Of a DNA stretch of 64,000 bases, positions 45,639 to 60,600 are shown one piece after another. A model generated the notes under the pieces. It saw nothing but the letters and a program-made list of their open reading frames with translations. It searched no databases and was not told the origin of the DNA. The position numbers and the translations under genes are program-made. How positions within the stretch are numbered: the stretch's first letter is position 1; the number at the start of each line of letters is the position of its first letter. The DNA comes from Opisthorchis felineus (Eukaryota; Platyhelminthes; Trematoda; Opisthorchiida; Opisthorchiidae), in assembly GCA_004794785.1 (NCBI GenBank), contig SJOL01009883.1, positions 720,778 through 784,777 of the forward strand, given 5' to 3'.

Positions 45639-48600
45639 GTAAGCATACTTACATGTAATCTTATAATACACAGTGCAGGGCTTATAATTATGGCTCCTTT
45701 TTTGCTATTTTTGTCCGGTATCTTTGTTAACCATGTGTACCCTTGAATAAAAATTTACTGGAAAGGAGGAAAACGAAATGCTAAGGAATGAACCTAATTA
45801 AAAAAATCCTGGGAAAATGGACAAGGGTTAGGTTCCTACACCGGCCAGTGTTACTGGTTCCACTGTCTTCCTCCTCTGTAGGGGTTTACTGTAGTATTCG
45901 AAAAGCTGCTACATCGTAACGCTGATATCAGGGTGAGAAGTGATTAGTCAGAGACCATTCTTAATCAGCTTTATAGAATACCCCATTCAAAGGATAGGTG
46001 GACTAATGGCAGACGTTTTGTTCATAAAATTTCGGCATGTTTCTAAACAAACAGTTCCAATCCATTCAGGACACAAAAGTTGAAAGTAGTAGTTTCGACA
46101 AAACCCTACCAGATAAGTACTCGTATGGATAGCTTAAGAGGTATGGAGGATGATAAGTGAAACCTTGTTGGCTAGAACTCAGGAGTAACTGGTCGTCAAA
46201 TGGGTCCTTGAGCCGCTCTCAGACAGGTTTATTGGATGACCGGGGTCAGTGCATCTACGTTCCTTTGGGATGACTGAGTTGTGGCTGAAGCTATCTGATT
46301 GCAGCCGCCTCGGTTAGTAGCTGGGCATTTACCGTCTTGCATTACAGCCAGAGAAGCTAAACACGTGATCAGTGCGGCTATGAACTACCTGATCGGCACG
46401 AGCCATCCATCAACTCAGCTCAACCGTTCACCGTGACTTATCGAGTGCCGCCTAGTCGTTCGCAGGTCACCCAGAAAACGCACTCGAAGCGTTTCGAGTA
46501 TTTCCCAAAATTTCGCCTTCCTGGCCAAGGTTCACATCTTCCACGTGACTGCACACCTTACAGGATATGGATCATTACTGATCCCACTAGGAAGGACGCT
46601 GCTGTTACCTAGTTGAAATATATGCTTTTAGGCCTATACTGGGTGAGATTCACAAAGAGTAAAAACTGACAATGACGTTTTACTTCGACGCTGTTCGAAG
46701 GCGCTAACTATTCTCGTTCTTTTTAATAGTAATACAGGACTTCTTTTACAAAATCCTCACCCTTTCCATTTCAGTCCACTTTTCAATGGGGCGTTCTTTC
46801 CCTGTGGTTGTGTGATAGTTAAGTGTCACTTTGCGGGGCTGGTCTATTACTATTGTCGATGATGATGTTTATGATTGGACAGTGCCATGGAACGCCGCAA
46901 GCTCCATCACCATTATCTGGCACTCGTTTTGTGCCAAGGCACGTTCTTTCCGATTGCCATCATTTTTGACGGGACACTTGTCAACACCCACCGCCAATTT
47001 CACGGATGTCCAAAAAGTCTATGGAAGACGCTAGTTGGACGAGTATTTTGCTTACATTGGCTACCATTTGCCTTACTTTATTGCGGTTGACCGCTACTTA
47101 GGGACAGACGGGTTTCTTGCATAGTTCTGTAAAGTATTCTTAAAAATATCTTTACTGGATTTGTACACAAGTTCCAAGACGTGTGCGGGCGAACGGTCGA
47201 CTTGAAGATGCTCTTGTTGGGGTCCGAACTTGGACCGTAGGGACAGAAGTCCACTGAGCTACCCAGGCCCAAATAATCTGGCTATCGTATAGGTAGGTCC
47301 TACAGCCCAAGGAGCCCCATCGGATTTGCCCCTCGATACCCCTGAGTTAGGTCTCAATGCCTTATCCCAAAAACGTAGTGGATGTGACATACAGGCCGGC
47401 GGACTGTCTTTATTGTTGTTTGCTACTTCTGCTTTTTGTACTGCGTTCTTCCTAATTTACGAAACAAAAGTTATCATCTCTTAGCTATCTATGCTTGATG
47501 GTCTGAGGAAGTCTGCCTATTGCTTTGGCAAATGTCCATAGCTCTTCATTGAGGGAAATCACTCATCAGAGTTTTGTTTTCACTAAGGAATCCGTTGTAT
47601 TACGATTTTGACGAGACCTTGTATACAGGTCAGCGGTCCACTCCTGCAATAAGAGCAAGAACCAACACACACAAACCCACACACAGATGGAGAGAGAACT
47701 ACAAAAAAAGCATTGAAATCTAAGACCGTGAGATAGTCCCAGTTTTGGACAGAGCGCATTGGTGATCCGAACTGTGGTTTCCTGCTGTTTATACCAGTTA
47801 AAGGAATGCGCTTACAAAAAGGAAGGTATGCTGAGGTCGGAGCTTACAAAGGTAATCAAACCAGGAGGGCTATTCACTCAATAAGATCTACGTCGATGAA
47901 GATCTCGACACCAAAAATTACGGTGAAAGGTGTCGAGCTTTGGAACGCCTGTGCTGCGAAGGATCAAAGGTTTGTTCCTCCAGTTGATTCAGCATTCTGT
48001 CGTGCTCTGTTATCAGGTATTACTAACTTCCTGTCATCGTTGTGCTGTCCTCTTGGGCAAGTTTCCGAAATTGTGCAATTCTTTTGGTTTTCGCCACATA
48101 AGATTGTTGGCAAAGTAGCATCGCGAACGACCAGTAATAAGGTTGCAAAGCGTGTTGAATGACATTACGTATGATATTGCAAGGGTCACGTGATTTAATT
48201 AGAACGTATTCTTGCGTCTCATTAAAATCTTGTTAGGTTGTGGTGTGATTATCCTGTACCACTCTAATACTGAATGATAATTTCAAAACAATTTCAAGGA
48301 CCCGTCGTCATGTAAAGTGGCATACCGCTAACCATAGAATTTCGTCACTAGCTATCGCCCCGTCTTGAGACGCGAACTGAATAACATGCGTTTAGAGTAG
48401 GAAAATTGACTTGCTGGCAACTTAGTGAAACAAAAACTTTAATTAAGTGTAGAAACAGTGCATAAAAATTCACCGAGTTTCGCTTGAAGAAGAATGCTTG
48501 CTCCTGCCCTTCCCACAAACCGCCAGTACTTGATCCACAAAACCCTTACGAATTCGAATTCGGGACGCCGTGTACTAAGTTCTCAGTCAAATCAAATAGG

Positions 48601-51600
48601 TACGCACATACCATTCATTTGTTAACATTGAATGGAACATTACTGAAACTATTGTCCCTAGGGCTCGTGATATTACCAATGAAGGCGAACTTAACGTCAA
48701 GTTTGACGGTTTATGTGAGAACCGTCTGATTTCGCACCATCCACCTATCTTCACTTGGAACACCTCATTCAGTTCCTCTTACCAACTTTCATAGTCGTTA
48801 TCAGCGGGACAGAGAACATTTGGCCGTTCCGAATCCAGTGCATGGGAACAGTGCCACACTATTGGTCAGCTGAGATGCTGCTATTGTTTTAATATACAAA
48901 GCGGACCTTTTGAATACGTATGGCGTATTCTCAGATACAAGGCAAGAAAGATAAATGCCAGTGGTAGGATAAGCTTCAGTATTGAAGTACACCATCGGAA
49001 AGAAGGGATGGCAATTGGGTCCCTATCAGGTCCTTTTTTTACAGATAAGTTTGCAAATAGTTAGGAATACAACAACTCAGTCAACGCAGTGACGGTTTAC
49101 GGGTTATTTTCGATATTGAGACAGTATTTTCTGCAGTGCATCGGAAAAATATCAACCCGAGTGATGTCTCTCGCACTCCCTAATGTAGAGCCTGGAGCAG
49201 ATTGTTATATGGATTTCCAAGGTTTCATACATGGTTTCACACAAGGTAATGATTTGGTCACACAACGCAGTGTGCAGAAACCGGCGTAGGCGAGGGGATA
49301 CATCCGGCTTGAGAGTTTTACTTCTCAAAGAGGGCAGGTGTTTTACAGATGCTCTCAGATTTTTATGTTTCGAGTATTTCCTAGATAAACTAGACTACCT
49401 GAACCGAATGTCAATCCCCACCACCCTAAGCAAACGGGAAGCATGTTTATGTTCTTGAGCCATTCCAAGTGGACACTTTTACTAAAGTTGTACCGCCAAA
49501 CCTTAAAATTCCCATTGATTCAGTTTGTAAGACTGCTGACCTTTATCTGAATTTCAGTCGTGGTCCTAAAGGAGAAATCACCGACTACTACTCTCTACGT
49601 CTGTGTGTATTTTTTCGCATCCCTGGGTCGGGAATTGTAGCATGCGTCGCGAATTGAGGTATCTTTGCATAATACTTGACGAATCACACCACACACAGCG
49701 GTATCTCCTTTCATTTTACGCACCGATCTCCTCAAAATCGAGCAATGCGCTGCCGATTGCTATCGATTTGTCTCCTTACTTGTGTTGAGCAACAAGCACC
49801 TTACTTTTCACGGAGGTTCAACATATGACAACTGCAGGTACTCCTGGTGATCCAGAGGCTGCCTGTTTTTAGGCCGTGCGTGTATAACACTCGTTACTGT
49901 CGAGTTTAGGCTGGCTTCGTTCAGCAGGTTGTTCTTCGTATCGAAGATAGGATCTCCTTTTGAAAAAAGTATTAGTAATAGATGGTGAGGCACAGCCACA
50001 AAGTAAAAATTACTAAAATTCAAAAACAAGGTCCAAATGTTGTTAACGTTTGTTCCATATTGGGCAATCTTCATCGTTGACCAGCCACTTGGACGTTTTG
50101 AGTGGGGAATCACATTATACGACTTTGCTTTATCGATGACGTTTTCTCGTCCTTCACTCACCTTGATGTCTATGCTTCGGCAACGTACTGTATACTGACA
50201 TATACAATGTAACCGAGGAACGTGTAAGAGTCGATATTTATGGTGGTGCCGAGTCAGCAAGGTTTCTCATCAGTGCTGTTACATAAGAACCAATTATCCC
50301 GGTCAGTCATATTGGATTTCGACATTCTAGGCTGAATAAGCAATAGGAAGGAAATACGTTGACAGGATCTCAACAAATGCTTGTTAGCAAAGGCGAGGGC
50401 CACGGGCTCTCTAGGCTCAAATGGCTTTTAAGAACTTAAGGGCCGGTCGACTACTTCACTTCGAATATAGCTAGGAACAGTGTCAAATGTCTAGGTGACC
50501 TCAGTTCAATCACCAGTAGTGAAGCTGTGCATATCCTGTGGCTGGCCTTTGGCTTGTTCGCTGAGCAGGGCAATTTGGTTGCAAACGTTTATCACCAGTT
50601 AAGGTGACATCATCAATCTTTGTGAATAGAAATACGTTGAGATTGGACTGAATTTCCCAAGTTTTCTGTTTCTACATAAAGTACACTCTCTGTTATAATT
50701 TATCCTGGCTTTCAGCATGAATAATGTCACTTCACGAATTTAACCCGAATTTCCACCCTCCTCGACCTACAGGCCTACAAACCATCTGGAGATAGACCCA
50801 GCAATCTGGATGCGTTTCAGGGCGCACTGGCTGCGAAAGATGTGAGTCGCCTACTAAAGATAGCTGCCCAACATTCTAGTATGATTAATCTTTGGCAGCA
50901 CATCAGACCATTCGCTGAAGGACGCACAACTTTTTGGTGGTAATTGACGCGTGAGGGCACGAATGAGTTGTCTGAGCTCATTAGGTTCCTGTTGGTACGA
51001 GAAACCAGAATTGAAACGGCAAGCTTTTAAACACTCATTTGTAGGCTAATTTAGTTCATGGGAGACTAAAGTGAAATTCAACTGAATATCTTGTTCATTT
51101 GTAGAATGTGGTGAACGAGAGATTCAGTCGAATTCCCATTGAGTTGCCCGTTAACACCAACCTAATTTGCGAATGGACGTCCATCACCTATAATTAGGTA
51201 TTCAGGTACTAGATAAGATTAGAAATTCGGGAACTACCGCCACTTGTTCATCCTCAAGGGTGATGAAACTATCCAGAATCTCCTCCATCTTGTGAGTAGT
51301 GTCGTGTGAAAGAAACCGGTGATCTTGGTTGAGAAACGATAAAATCCTCAAGAAGACAAATCAGAAGCGTCTCCACATATTGCGTTCTGTGGTTCGTCTT
51401 AGTTACACAAGGTGCCTGGTTTTGATTTTCGCAGTTGCTCATCCTTCTTCAACGCTCTTATATAACTTATTAGTGTATCTGCTTTTTTGCAAAGTTGTTG
51501 GCAGTCTTTTAGACACTAATTAATTAGGACATCAAACTGTTGAACAAGGTAAACTGTGTCTGCGAAGGACAACCTGCGGATGGAGATAGTGAACCATGCC

Positions 51601-54600
51601 AACATGCTCATTGATGGGTATAACATGTTCATCGCTGGAGTTTCTTTCGAGATGAATGGCCGCACTACGTTAAACTGTTAACTCTTTACAGAGTGTTTTG
51701 GTGATGCATGCTCTCAATACAAGCAACCCTTCTCTCTACTTTACTTCCTCGTCCAAACGATCTCCGTTTCATCGAAATGCTTAACTTTACCTATCACCCG
51801 CCACAATAAACCTCTTTTCATACAAATAGATCCAGCTGATATCCTATGAAGAATACTATCCGTAGGTTTGCCAGCTAGACAAGCGATCACCGTAGATGCG
51901 TGAGGTAACCTTACTCTTAACCGAACGGTGAGCTACATGAATATGTGTTGGGTCACTTATAGACTAAAAGAGGATAGCGATACATGGGCTCATTCTGTTT
52001 TCTCGAATCGTGCTAATAATTTCGCCTCATCGTTCAATGTTTTGAAAGAAATGAGCTGAAGACATAGCTGAAATGCTTCCATAATTACTCCAGCCGAAGA
52101 ATGGCAGGTTAGTTTATCTCAAGTCATGCTTCTCCCATTTCCATGCCTTTTAATAAAAAGTGAAGAATAATATAAGTCGTTTGATTTTCAGATGTTGTTA
52201 TTTGGTTCGTTAAAGTCCCGTTTTGGTAGCAAACGCTAGTTTGTGACCCCATCTCCACATCTTACATGTACGTGACCGAGCACTTACCAAATGTATAGCA
52301 CAACAAGTTAAGGTTTCATACCGCTACGTTGTCTTAACTCCATTTATACTTGCTACTTAGTGACAGAAAGTCATTATTTTTTACGCCAGTGCTGTTCATA
52401 CAGGAACCGATGGTGCGCAGCCCTCGAACGGATCGATAGCCATAATTGCGTCTCTCTTCTGTCACGCCAAAGTATTTCATGGCTTTCAGATAGCTCAGTA
52501 TGGAACACGAAATGAGAAATAGCTAAACTTTTGGATGGGATGGATTCTGGGTTTGGTTTCAACTTATTTTTAGGGGACACATTGAAGGTTGTGAGCGCTT
52601 CTGGTCGGACAACCTTCAGTCTGTTGGGTTGCATAACAAAGGAACAATAACTTGGGATCCTATCTATTCAGGCCGCAGAGCATAACTTGTAATTTTTCCG
52701 AATTTGAACGCAGTAACTTTACTCTGCTCTACTGTTTCAGGAGCTTGCTCGCGTCCAAACGGAAATGGCTATTTTGGAAGGAAAACTGCAAGCAAATCAG
52801 CTTGCGTGGGAGACAAAATCGAAAACGTATGACTTTTCAGAACGTCTTTTTGCTTGGCTACTCTATCGCCCACTCCAGCGAACCTATGGCGAGTCCCAAA
52901 GTTGCGCAATTGACGCGCATTTAGTCTGGCCTATGTTTCCGGTTACCTTCCCTCTGACTTTCCATGCTTATTAATGTATGGTTTCGTAGTTTTTCGAGCA
53001 GGACATCGTGGAGTGTACTTCTAAATAATCATTCTTGGGGTACCGATTTCTCGAGGATTTATACTGACATTCAACCAAGCCGACTGCATGCCGGAATTTT
53101 TTTTCACTCTCACAGTACACAAACCATGTAACCGGGGTCCATTATGATCCCTCGATCGATTATACAGCTCTGGCTCTGGCTAATGCCTGCTTAGTAGTTT
53201 GTATGAAACTAGCCTCAGATCATGTGATTTTGTTGACCGACATTTACCCGCTTCGTCATGTGCTCCAGCCGCGACGTGATGACGCTGTTTTTAGGTAAGT
53301 TGTATGTGGTACGAATCCGGAAATTGATGGACCAAAAACTCCAGCCTCAGAAACATTAAGTTAGCGTTTTCTGTCTATTGGAAAAAGTTTGGAACCGATT
53401 GAGAAGTCATCGTTTCAGAAGGGCTTGATAAGCTACCGAGTGTTTATTAAGACCTTTTGAAATGAAGTCACTGTGTTCAAATGTAGTCGATCAGCCTAAG
53501 TAGGAAATCGTCGTCAAACTACCTCTTTTTTGGGTTGGTTTGCATGCTCCAACTTAACGTAACTGTTTGTAAATTTGAGTTGAAATTTTGTTTCATACAT
53601 GGAGCAGTGAAGATGAATCAAATCCTTCGTTGCGAATTAGCGTAGACCAAGGCCCATATCTTTCAGGTTCAATTCAAGTGACTGGACATATGATAACCAA
53701 AACCCACGAAAACTAATGCTCCAGGCAATTGTCTCAAAATTTCAGCCTTTTCTGTTATCCAGTGCTGTATACTGTCATCGTAGTTTGACCCAATTTGTGG
53801 CGTCTCTGCTCAATAAGTTGTTCAGGACAGCAAATCATTAAATCTAAAATACTCAACCGAATTCCACAATCTTTACTCGGTTGGATTTACAGTAGCTAGC
53901 TAGAACCATTTACATGAAAGCCCATATGGACAATGGAGATGACTTGAATTATTTGAGCTGTGTGTGAAGTTGTTTTTTGTTCCGAGAGCTGGACTATAAC
54001 TATGATGCTGAAAACTGGACATATGAATGAATGGCCTGCCCATAAAAATGGTCTGACTGAAAGCCTGCGACGAACAAGTCGTCACCTACGTTCTGACTAC
54101 CATGTTGGATATCCAAAAGCGTGTTGACCAGACTTATCAATTTTCCAATCTAACCTGATTCATTCTGGGTGTCACAAGGGCATCACTGAACTTCCATTAA
54201 GTTGTGGTAAAGCTTTTTGTACAATAGGTAACCCATACGTTTATATCATGAAGGACGCACATCTGCATGGAACCAGCAATTGTGTTCTTCCATTTTGTTC
54301 AAATTATGGACTGCAATAGCTCGTAACGTCCTTTTGTTCTTTATTCTTATGCTTCATTGATGAGTCCTTGAGTACTGACCTGAACAAAGCTATGTTGTTC
54401 CAGCTAATCATTGCTGAATGAAATAGACTCATTAGGATAGTTACTGTATCCTTTTGTGTGCGGCAACTAAGTCTTTGGCTTGACGGAACATTACTCATAG
54501 GGTTACTGAAAACCGACTTAGTTTGCGAAAATTCTTCGCCAGTTTGTTTTGTTGGGGTGTGATCCACTAACCCCGTCAAAGTACATGCCTAGACCCGCTA

Positions 54601-57600
54601 AAGTCTTCTGAATTACATCGGTTTTTCACTTCCCCAACACATCATTACTTGGCGTGGTGCATTTCCTTTACTGAAATACATTCAGGTTGTTTGACGACTC
54701 TTCAATCTATTTGTGCGGCGCAGCCTTTTTCTCGGATTACTTTAAACTAGTCGATTAGTTTACCTTGCACCAGTTTCGCATATTTGCATAGACATAAAGC
54801 GTGGTCGATTATTGATCGGTTGCTGATTCCTTGAGAACCTACTGCGGACAAACTGTGAAAATGGAACCTGGTCCTGCTTAGTGCGTTTTTTGCCAAACAA
54901 CCCTCCCGGGTATCTCATGGTTGCACAGTTAGACGATCGTAACATGAACTTCATCGGCATCGCCCAGTGATTCTCAGATTGAGAGTATACAAAGTCTACG
55001 ATCATGGTTCTTCACACCGCGCACGGTCATTGCAGATGGTGCCTTACAGTCAAGTGCACAACCGACAGACTGGATGATAGGCGACATCGCGGATGTTTAG
55101 AACTTTCGCCATATCAACAATCGCTCTACAGAAGATTATCGGGAGCGTTAAGTTGGTTCTTACCTTCTGAACCGAAGTGGGGGGGGGCGTGAGGCACTTT
55201 TATGGAGTCGCAACAGTAGGCAAGAGCGCCGTAAGAGTACACAAAGCTTTTCTGATGATGGATTACGTTGGAACTGAAACCTGTCATTCAAACAAAGGAA
55301 TAATTAATCATACCCTTAGTTGTAGGACATTAGTCGCAGGATTCACGGATTTGCTTCCATCAGTGGAGTTTCGGTTTCGATTCTATGATCCAGGTTGTGA
55401 ATATTACCACCGCACGAGAGATACGGCCAGTCTGTTTCGTTTGGCTCAACCACAGGTATTGTCAGTTTTAGGTAAAAAAAATGTGACATTAGGTTATTTC
55501 CGCAGATTCGGTGGGCGGTTTTGTGCCTTTTCAATTTTTGTGCATAAAACAGAAGTGTTATATGGTTCGACATCTTGAACCACCTAAACTAACTGGGTCA
55601 GCTGCCTCAGGTAAAAAACCTTATATTAGTTAAAGGTCAGCTTCTGAACAAATCACCCTAAGGGACCGACTGACCGTCTTCTGAAAGATGACTCTTCTAA
55701 GAGAGAACCAACAAAATCAAGAAATAGTTTTGTGAAAAGATCGCTTCTGCATTTGTTGGTGATATTCCATTCTACCCACTAGGCTATGTTTATTGTTGTA
55801 TATCACCTAGATGACCTGGAAGTTCCAGGCCCTATTTCCTGTCCATGAAATGCCTCATCATTTCCCTGGTTTTGATACTGCCGGGTTCACTGGAACGCTG
55901 TCATTCATCCTCGATTACTGGTGAAAACATAGAGTTACTCAAACTTTCAAGTAGCAAACTGTTTGAAATCTCGAAAACGCGTACTAAATGTTGCAGGCCT
56001 TTATAGTAAAGATGCACTCAGATTCCGTAAAGCTCATTCACACCATGCTGTTCTTCGTTATCTAGATTTACCAGATTGACCTTAATCGGTCGTCCAAGCA
56101 CTGAGCTGATCATGGCTATGCTCGAAATCCAATCACATTTTCACTGTAGATAGGTATCAACTTGTCAGATCCACTATGGGGATCAATGGCTAGTTAGTCA
56201 AAGTATCTGAGTGTTCACCGGTATGCGGTCGAGGGATCCCCTGATTGGTGGGATGTCTTCCTTTGGGACATTTGGAACATTGGGTCCTCCTAATCCTAAA
56301 TAGGATGCGTACGCTGCGACATGGTTTTGTTCAGTAAAATGTATTGGTTGAATACAACAGAGAAATAAACCATTGGTGGGTCAACTAACAATTATTTATT
56401 GTGTTCAACACTGGTACTAGCCGTACCTGATTAAACTAGAGCCCACATTCCCTTATGTCTTTCCTGAAACCATTTCCGTTCTCTAGCTAGTGATGTGTTT
56501 CCATAGGCCACTGGTTTTTCTGAACTCTGTACGTAAGAGAACTAACTAAGTCAATAACAAAGTCATCGATGACATTGCCTTCTACGTCTTGAAACCATGC
56601 ACGTGTAAGTACCCCATAGTTACCACGTAACCTACCTGTTGTGAGATATCGTTATAATCATTTTTATGGTCCAACATTTGTTTTGCCAAGCCATTCGCCA
56701 ACTGATGCTGTTGCGCTGCATCTGGACCTAAGCTTGTATGCAGCTTTTAAATGCGACTGATATTTGTTGCAAGATGTTTAGTAATCCTAGACAGATCCGA
56801 AAATACAGGATATCGAAGACAGTCAACGAACGGACGTGTCTGTCGCCTCAGTGCACAAGTGTCGCATATCAAGAATGCACCCATGTGATTTTGTAACACG
56901 GTTGTTATGTTTGTACCTTCCGTGACCAGTTCCTAGAACTTAACGCCACAACCTTTGGGAATGCCAAAACGCCCACCAGACAAGGGGAGCTGATTAACTG
57001 GTGGTCGCATCGTCCCACAGTCGGAGCTGGAATCCAAAAGGACTCTTCACGGGACAGGCAAAAAGTGGTCTCCTCTGAGGGGTGACGTCTCTAGAAGACG
57101 GAATCTGTACTTCTGAAGGATCGCAGTGGCAAAACATCTTACAAACGTGAGCAGGGTTGAGAAATCTGCTAGGTGGACGGAACTAAGTGTGAAAGATTCG
57201 AACATTCAACGCACTTCAAGCACGGTACCTTGATCTAAAAAACTGAAGTATGCTAATCGGATTGGTGTATTTTCAATCGGTAGATGAGACCGCAGTAGCT
57301 AGGATCATTGCAGTCCTGTACGTGGCTTATGGTTCTGTGGTTCTACGGGTTTATGGGTCTGTCGCTACAATGACTCATGGGCTAAGCTGCTGTTACTGAG
57401 CACAGAACACACTGAGCTCTACCAAAATCGCGTGTGGAACACACGAGTGTGCGTAGTTAATTCACTAGTAAGCATCACTTCGTACACAGGTTTGTCAAAA
57501 GGAATCACATATACCAGTTTGTCAAATGTACCGACTTTTGCATGTCCCCACCCCATCCGGCAGTTTGTCATGGAAATTTAGCCCTCAAATGTGCCACCCA

Positions 57601-60600
57601 GTGAAAACTACCAGGTTTTCTTTAAATGCACCAGCAGTTTGCTGAGCCATATATTGGGATTCTTATGGATTCCGTATCAGCACCATCCATATTTTCATGA
57701 CCCGTACAGGGCTTACAAGAACCGTGTTACTAGACCGCTCTCCCGATCCTTACTCATTTTCATGCGCTTTGGAGGTGCTTCTTAGCCTAACACACGCGGG
57801 TCCCTTCCTTAAGAAAAACGGTACCGAGTTTTCGTGGCATCATTCAGTCCCTTCTGTTGGGTTGTATTCTACCCGTCTCTAAGTCTACGTGACTCCGAAT
57901 TAGACACAAAACAAAGCTGTTCTTGGCAGACGGTGACACATTACCAAGCCATCCTAGCTAGTAGTGCCGTGCATCCCTTGAGTGAAGTGCCTTCCGCTCG
58001 AAATACCCGTTTCCTGATCTCCACATTCCGAATTCGGTGGTTCCAACTGATTGTGGTCATAGTTCTGAGACATCAGTGGTCAATGACCTGCAGCTGTCTC
58101 AAACCACCCAACGAAAATGGCAGCCGTACAACAATACGGCTTGCACCGTAACAAAATTCACCATACTTTGAGATACAGTGGTACGTCAAAGTGACTCGAA
58201 TTGGCAAACGCAGTCCCGGTTTTTAGATTCGTCCTTCGACTTCGTCTGTCGCTTTACTGTCAGAGCTAGTGCAGACATGTACAGTGTTCTACAAACCTCA
58301 GCACGTCTACATGAATTTTTTCAGACATGTTCAAAGACTACCTCCCGCAACATGACTTCGCAATTTGTGGATGCGAAGCACATGCCGAATGATTGGATGA
58401 TCTTCGTTAGTCTTACTAGTAATTCTTGCGCTTTCCCCTTGTCAAAAAATCAGAACAATCTCGTCGACGTATTCCAGGTCGACAAGGTCCTCGCTCCAAG
58501 AGCCTTGAACTCTCGGATAGGAGACATTCCAGAGTTCGCCTCGTCATCTCATCGATGACAAACCGGAGGGAGTGATATCCATGTCGGATAACATGTTTGT
58601 GGGGCTTTTGGAGAACCCCCATACAATCCTGAAAGTATGCGAACTTGAAGAGCATTCACGAACTTCTGAGACATTGCTGTACATGCGTGTTAATAAGAAT
58701 GAACTGATCGACGGAGCCGAACGCACCCTTGGAGTCAGGGAACACCAAAATCGTAGGGTGTCTAAATGCATGTCGTTGCCCTAACACTTGACGGAGTATG
58801 AATATGTAGTCCACACAATCCCTGCCCGGTCAGAAACTCACCTGCCGTTCTCGGGTCAGGTCTTCACTTGCTCTCATAAGGCGATGTAAAATAAGCGATT
58901 CAGGGAATCTAGTTACAACGGTTTCAAGCTATTCCCTGTGTGATTGCCGTGCTCACCTTTTTGAAAATGGACACTAGAATCGACCCATCTCAGTTGACCG
59001 AGAAGGCATCACTCACCTAGAGACAGGTAAATAATTTAGACAAGTACTGATTAGGGATTTCACCTCCATCTTTAAACCAGGTTCCTCAGGACTGGCAGCT
59101 CGGGAGTGCTGAAGAGGGAAAAGACATTTACCTATTTCCAAAGCCTTCTGGGTTTTCATGTTCACTGTCCAATGCTCCGTTGCAGTTCTGGAGTGCTATT
59201 TAACAACAGCAGGTTCCCCGTTGAGTCACTGAAAGTGTTCAGGCCAACGATTCAAGCGTTCTTTTTCAGAGGTGACGAATCGGTTTTTGTTGATTGTTTC
59301 GCTCACCGGGAAACGTTTTTGGGTCTGTTCTTCATGTCATTCGGTATATGGTCTTCGCGCGTCCCCATAGTCTACCGATTCCTATACCTCAGCTTTATGG
59401 ACCTATCAAACTCGATCCGCGCAGATATTCTTTCTCATTTGACATCTGAGAATCGCTGAGCTGTACTGTACTCTCGAAAAATTAGAGTGCGTCTGGGCTT
59501 CGAGAAATTTTGTAGTTTTGCTCGCGTGCTTAGATGTATTTGATTGTGCTGTTCCGCAGGCAAGTTCCCAGGACTTGCGGGGTTGAGAACAGTACATGCT
59601 AGTTAGGTTCCATTTCAGAAGGCACTTGAGTAGTTGGTTTTGATAGGTGTGCTCCACCTTAGAATCCGAGACCTCAGGGCCAAGCGTACAGAAGTTGCAC
59701 GCCCCCGGAAGGCGCAAAAAGCAGCAATGAACAAGTGCATCATTAGAATCTACGTAGGTGTCCCAGAGCATGCGAAGTCAGTGATTGATTCACGCCGCTA
59801 CAGGTAGTAGCGATGCGGTTTCTTTCCCTTCCGGCTGACTCGAATTTGGCACCATGTGGTCAAGTGGTTTCGGTTGTCTCGGCAGTGGTAGGAACAACTG
59901 CAGCTGTCCAAGACGACCACCCAATTGAGATTCAGCGGCGCCAATTTCACCAACTTGCCCACTCCTATCTTCGGTAACTACAAAAATATTTGAGCCTGTA
60001 GCCCAAAACAGTAATGCTCTCAAAACGTCGTAGAAACTTTTTTCGGTTTCAGCTACAATTTGTTTCCGCGTAAACCGATACAACGAACATTCAGCGATTA
60101 TCGGTACGCCTATGGGGTGCTTTCAGAGACGTCCAAATGAAGCTTACGAGAGCAACTAGTAACGGGCATCCAATCAAGCAGGGTCCTCTCGGATTGGTGT
60201 TTTTAAACTACCAACCTCAGCACAACCGGCCGGTCCAGTTTTCTGGGCCACCAAATGTGCGCAACTAGAAGCGAGAAGAAGCCGATGGAAAGGTCATTTC
60301 AGCAACTGTATTTGGGTCTTGATTCCCCAATTCAGCGAGACAGCACTCATCACTAGAATGGGTGTCTAACATACAAGCAAGCAGCCTGTTTTTCAGCTTG
60401 TTTCAGAGTGCGAACGTTAAAGGCTTCCAGGTGAACTGAGTGTCGCGGTTTGTAGAATGATTTCAAAGTGCCTATGGTGGTGACGGCCGAGTTAACCGGA
60501 GATAAAGGCGGCAAACGGATCTTTCGGTCTTTAAGAACGAGCTTCCAGAGGTATCGCTGGAGCTGGAGAAGGATGGGAAGAAGAATGAATTTGTGAAAGA

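Noticed and set aside
47205..47262. Possible tRNA gene on the minus strand
   Set aside because: The A box is good but the acceptor stem does not close and the anticodon arm is unclear, so a SINE-like repeat is the better call.
49808..50260. Minus-strand ORF of 150 codons
   Set aside because: It has no recognised motif, lies wholly in an intron of the host gene, and has no splice or promoter context; length alone is not enough in this sequence.
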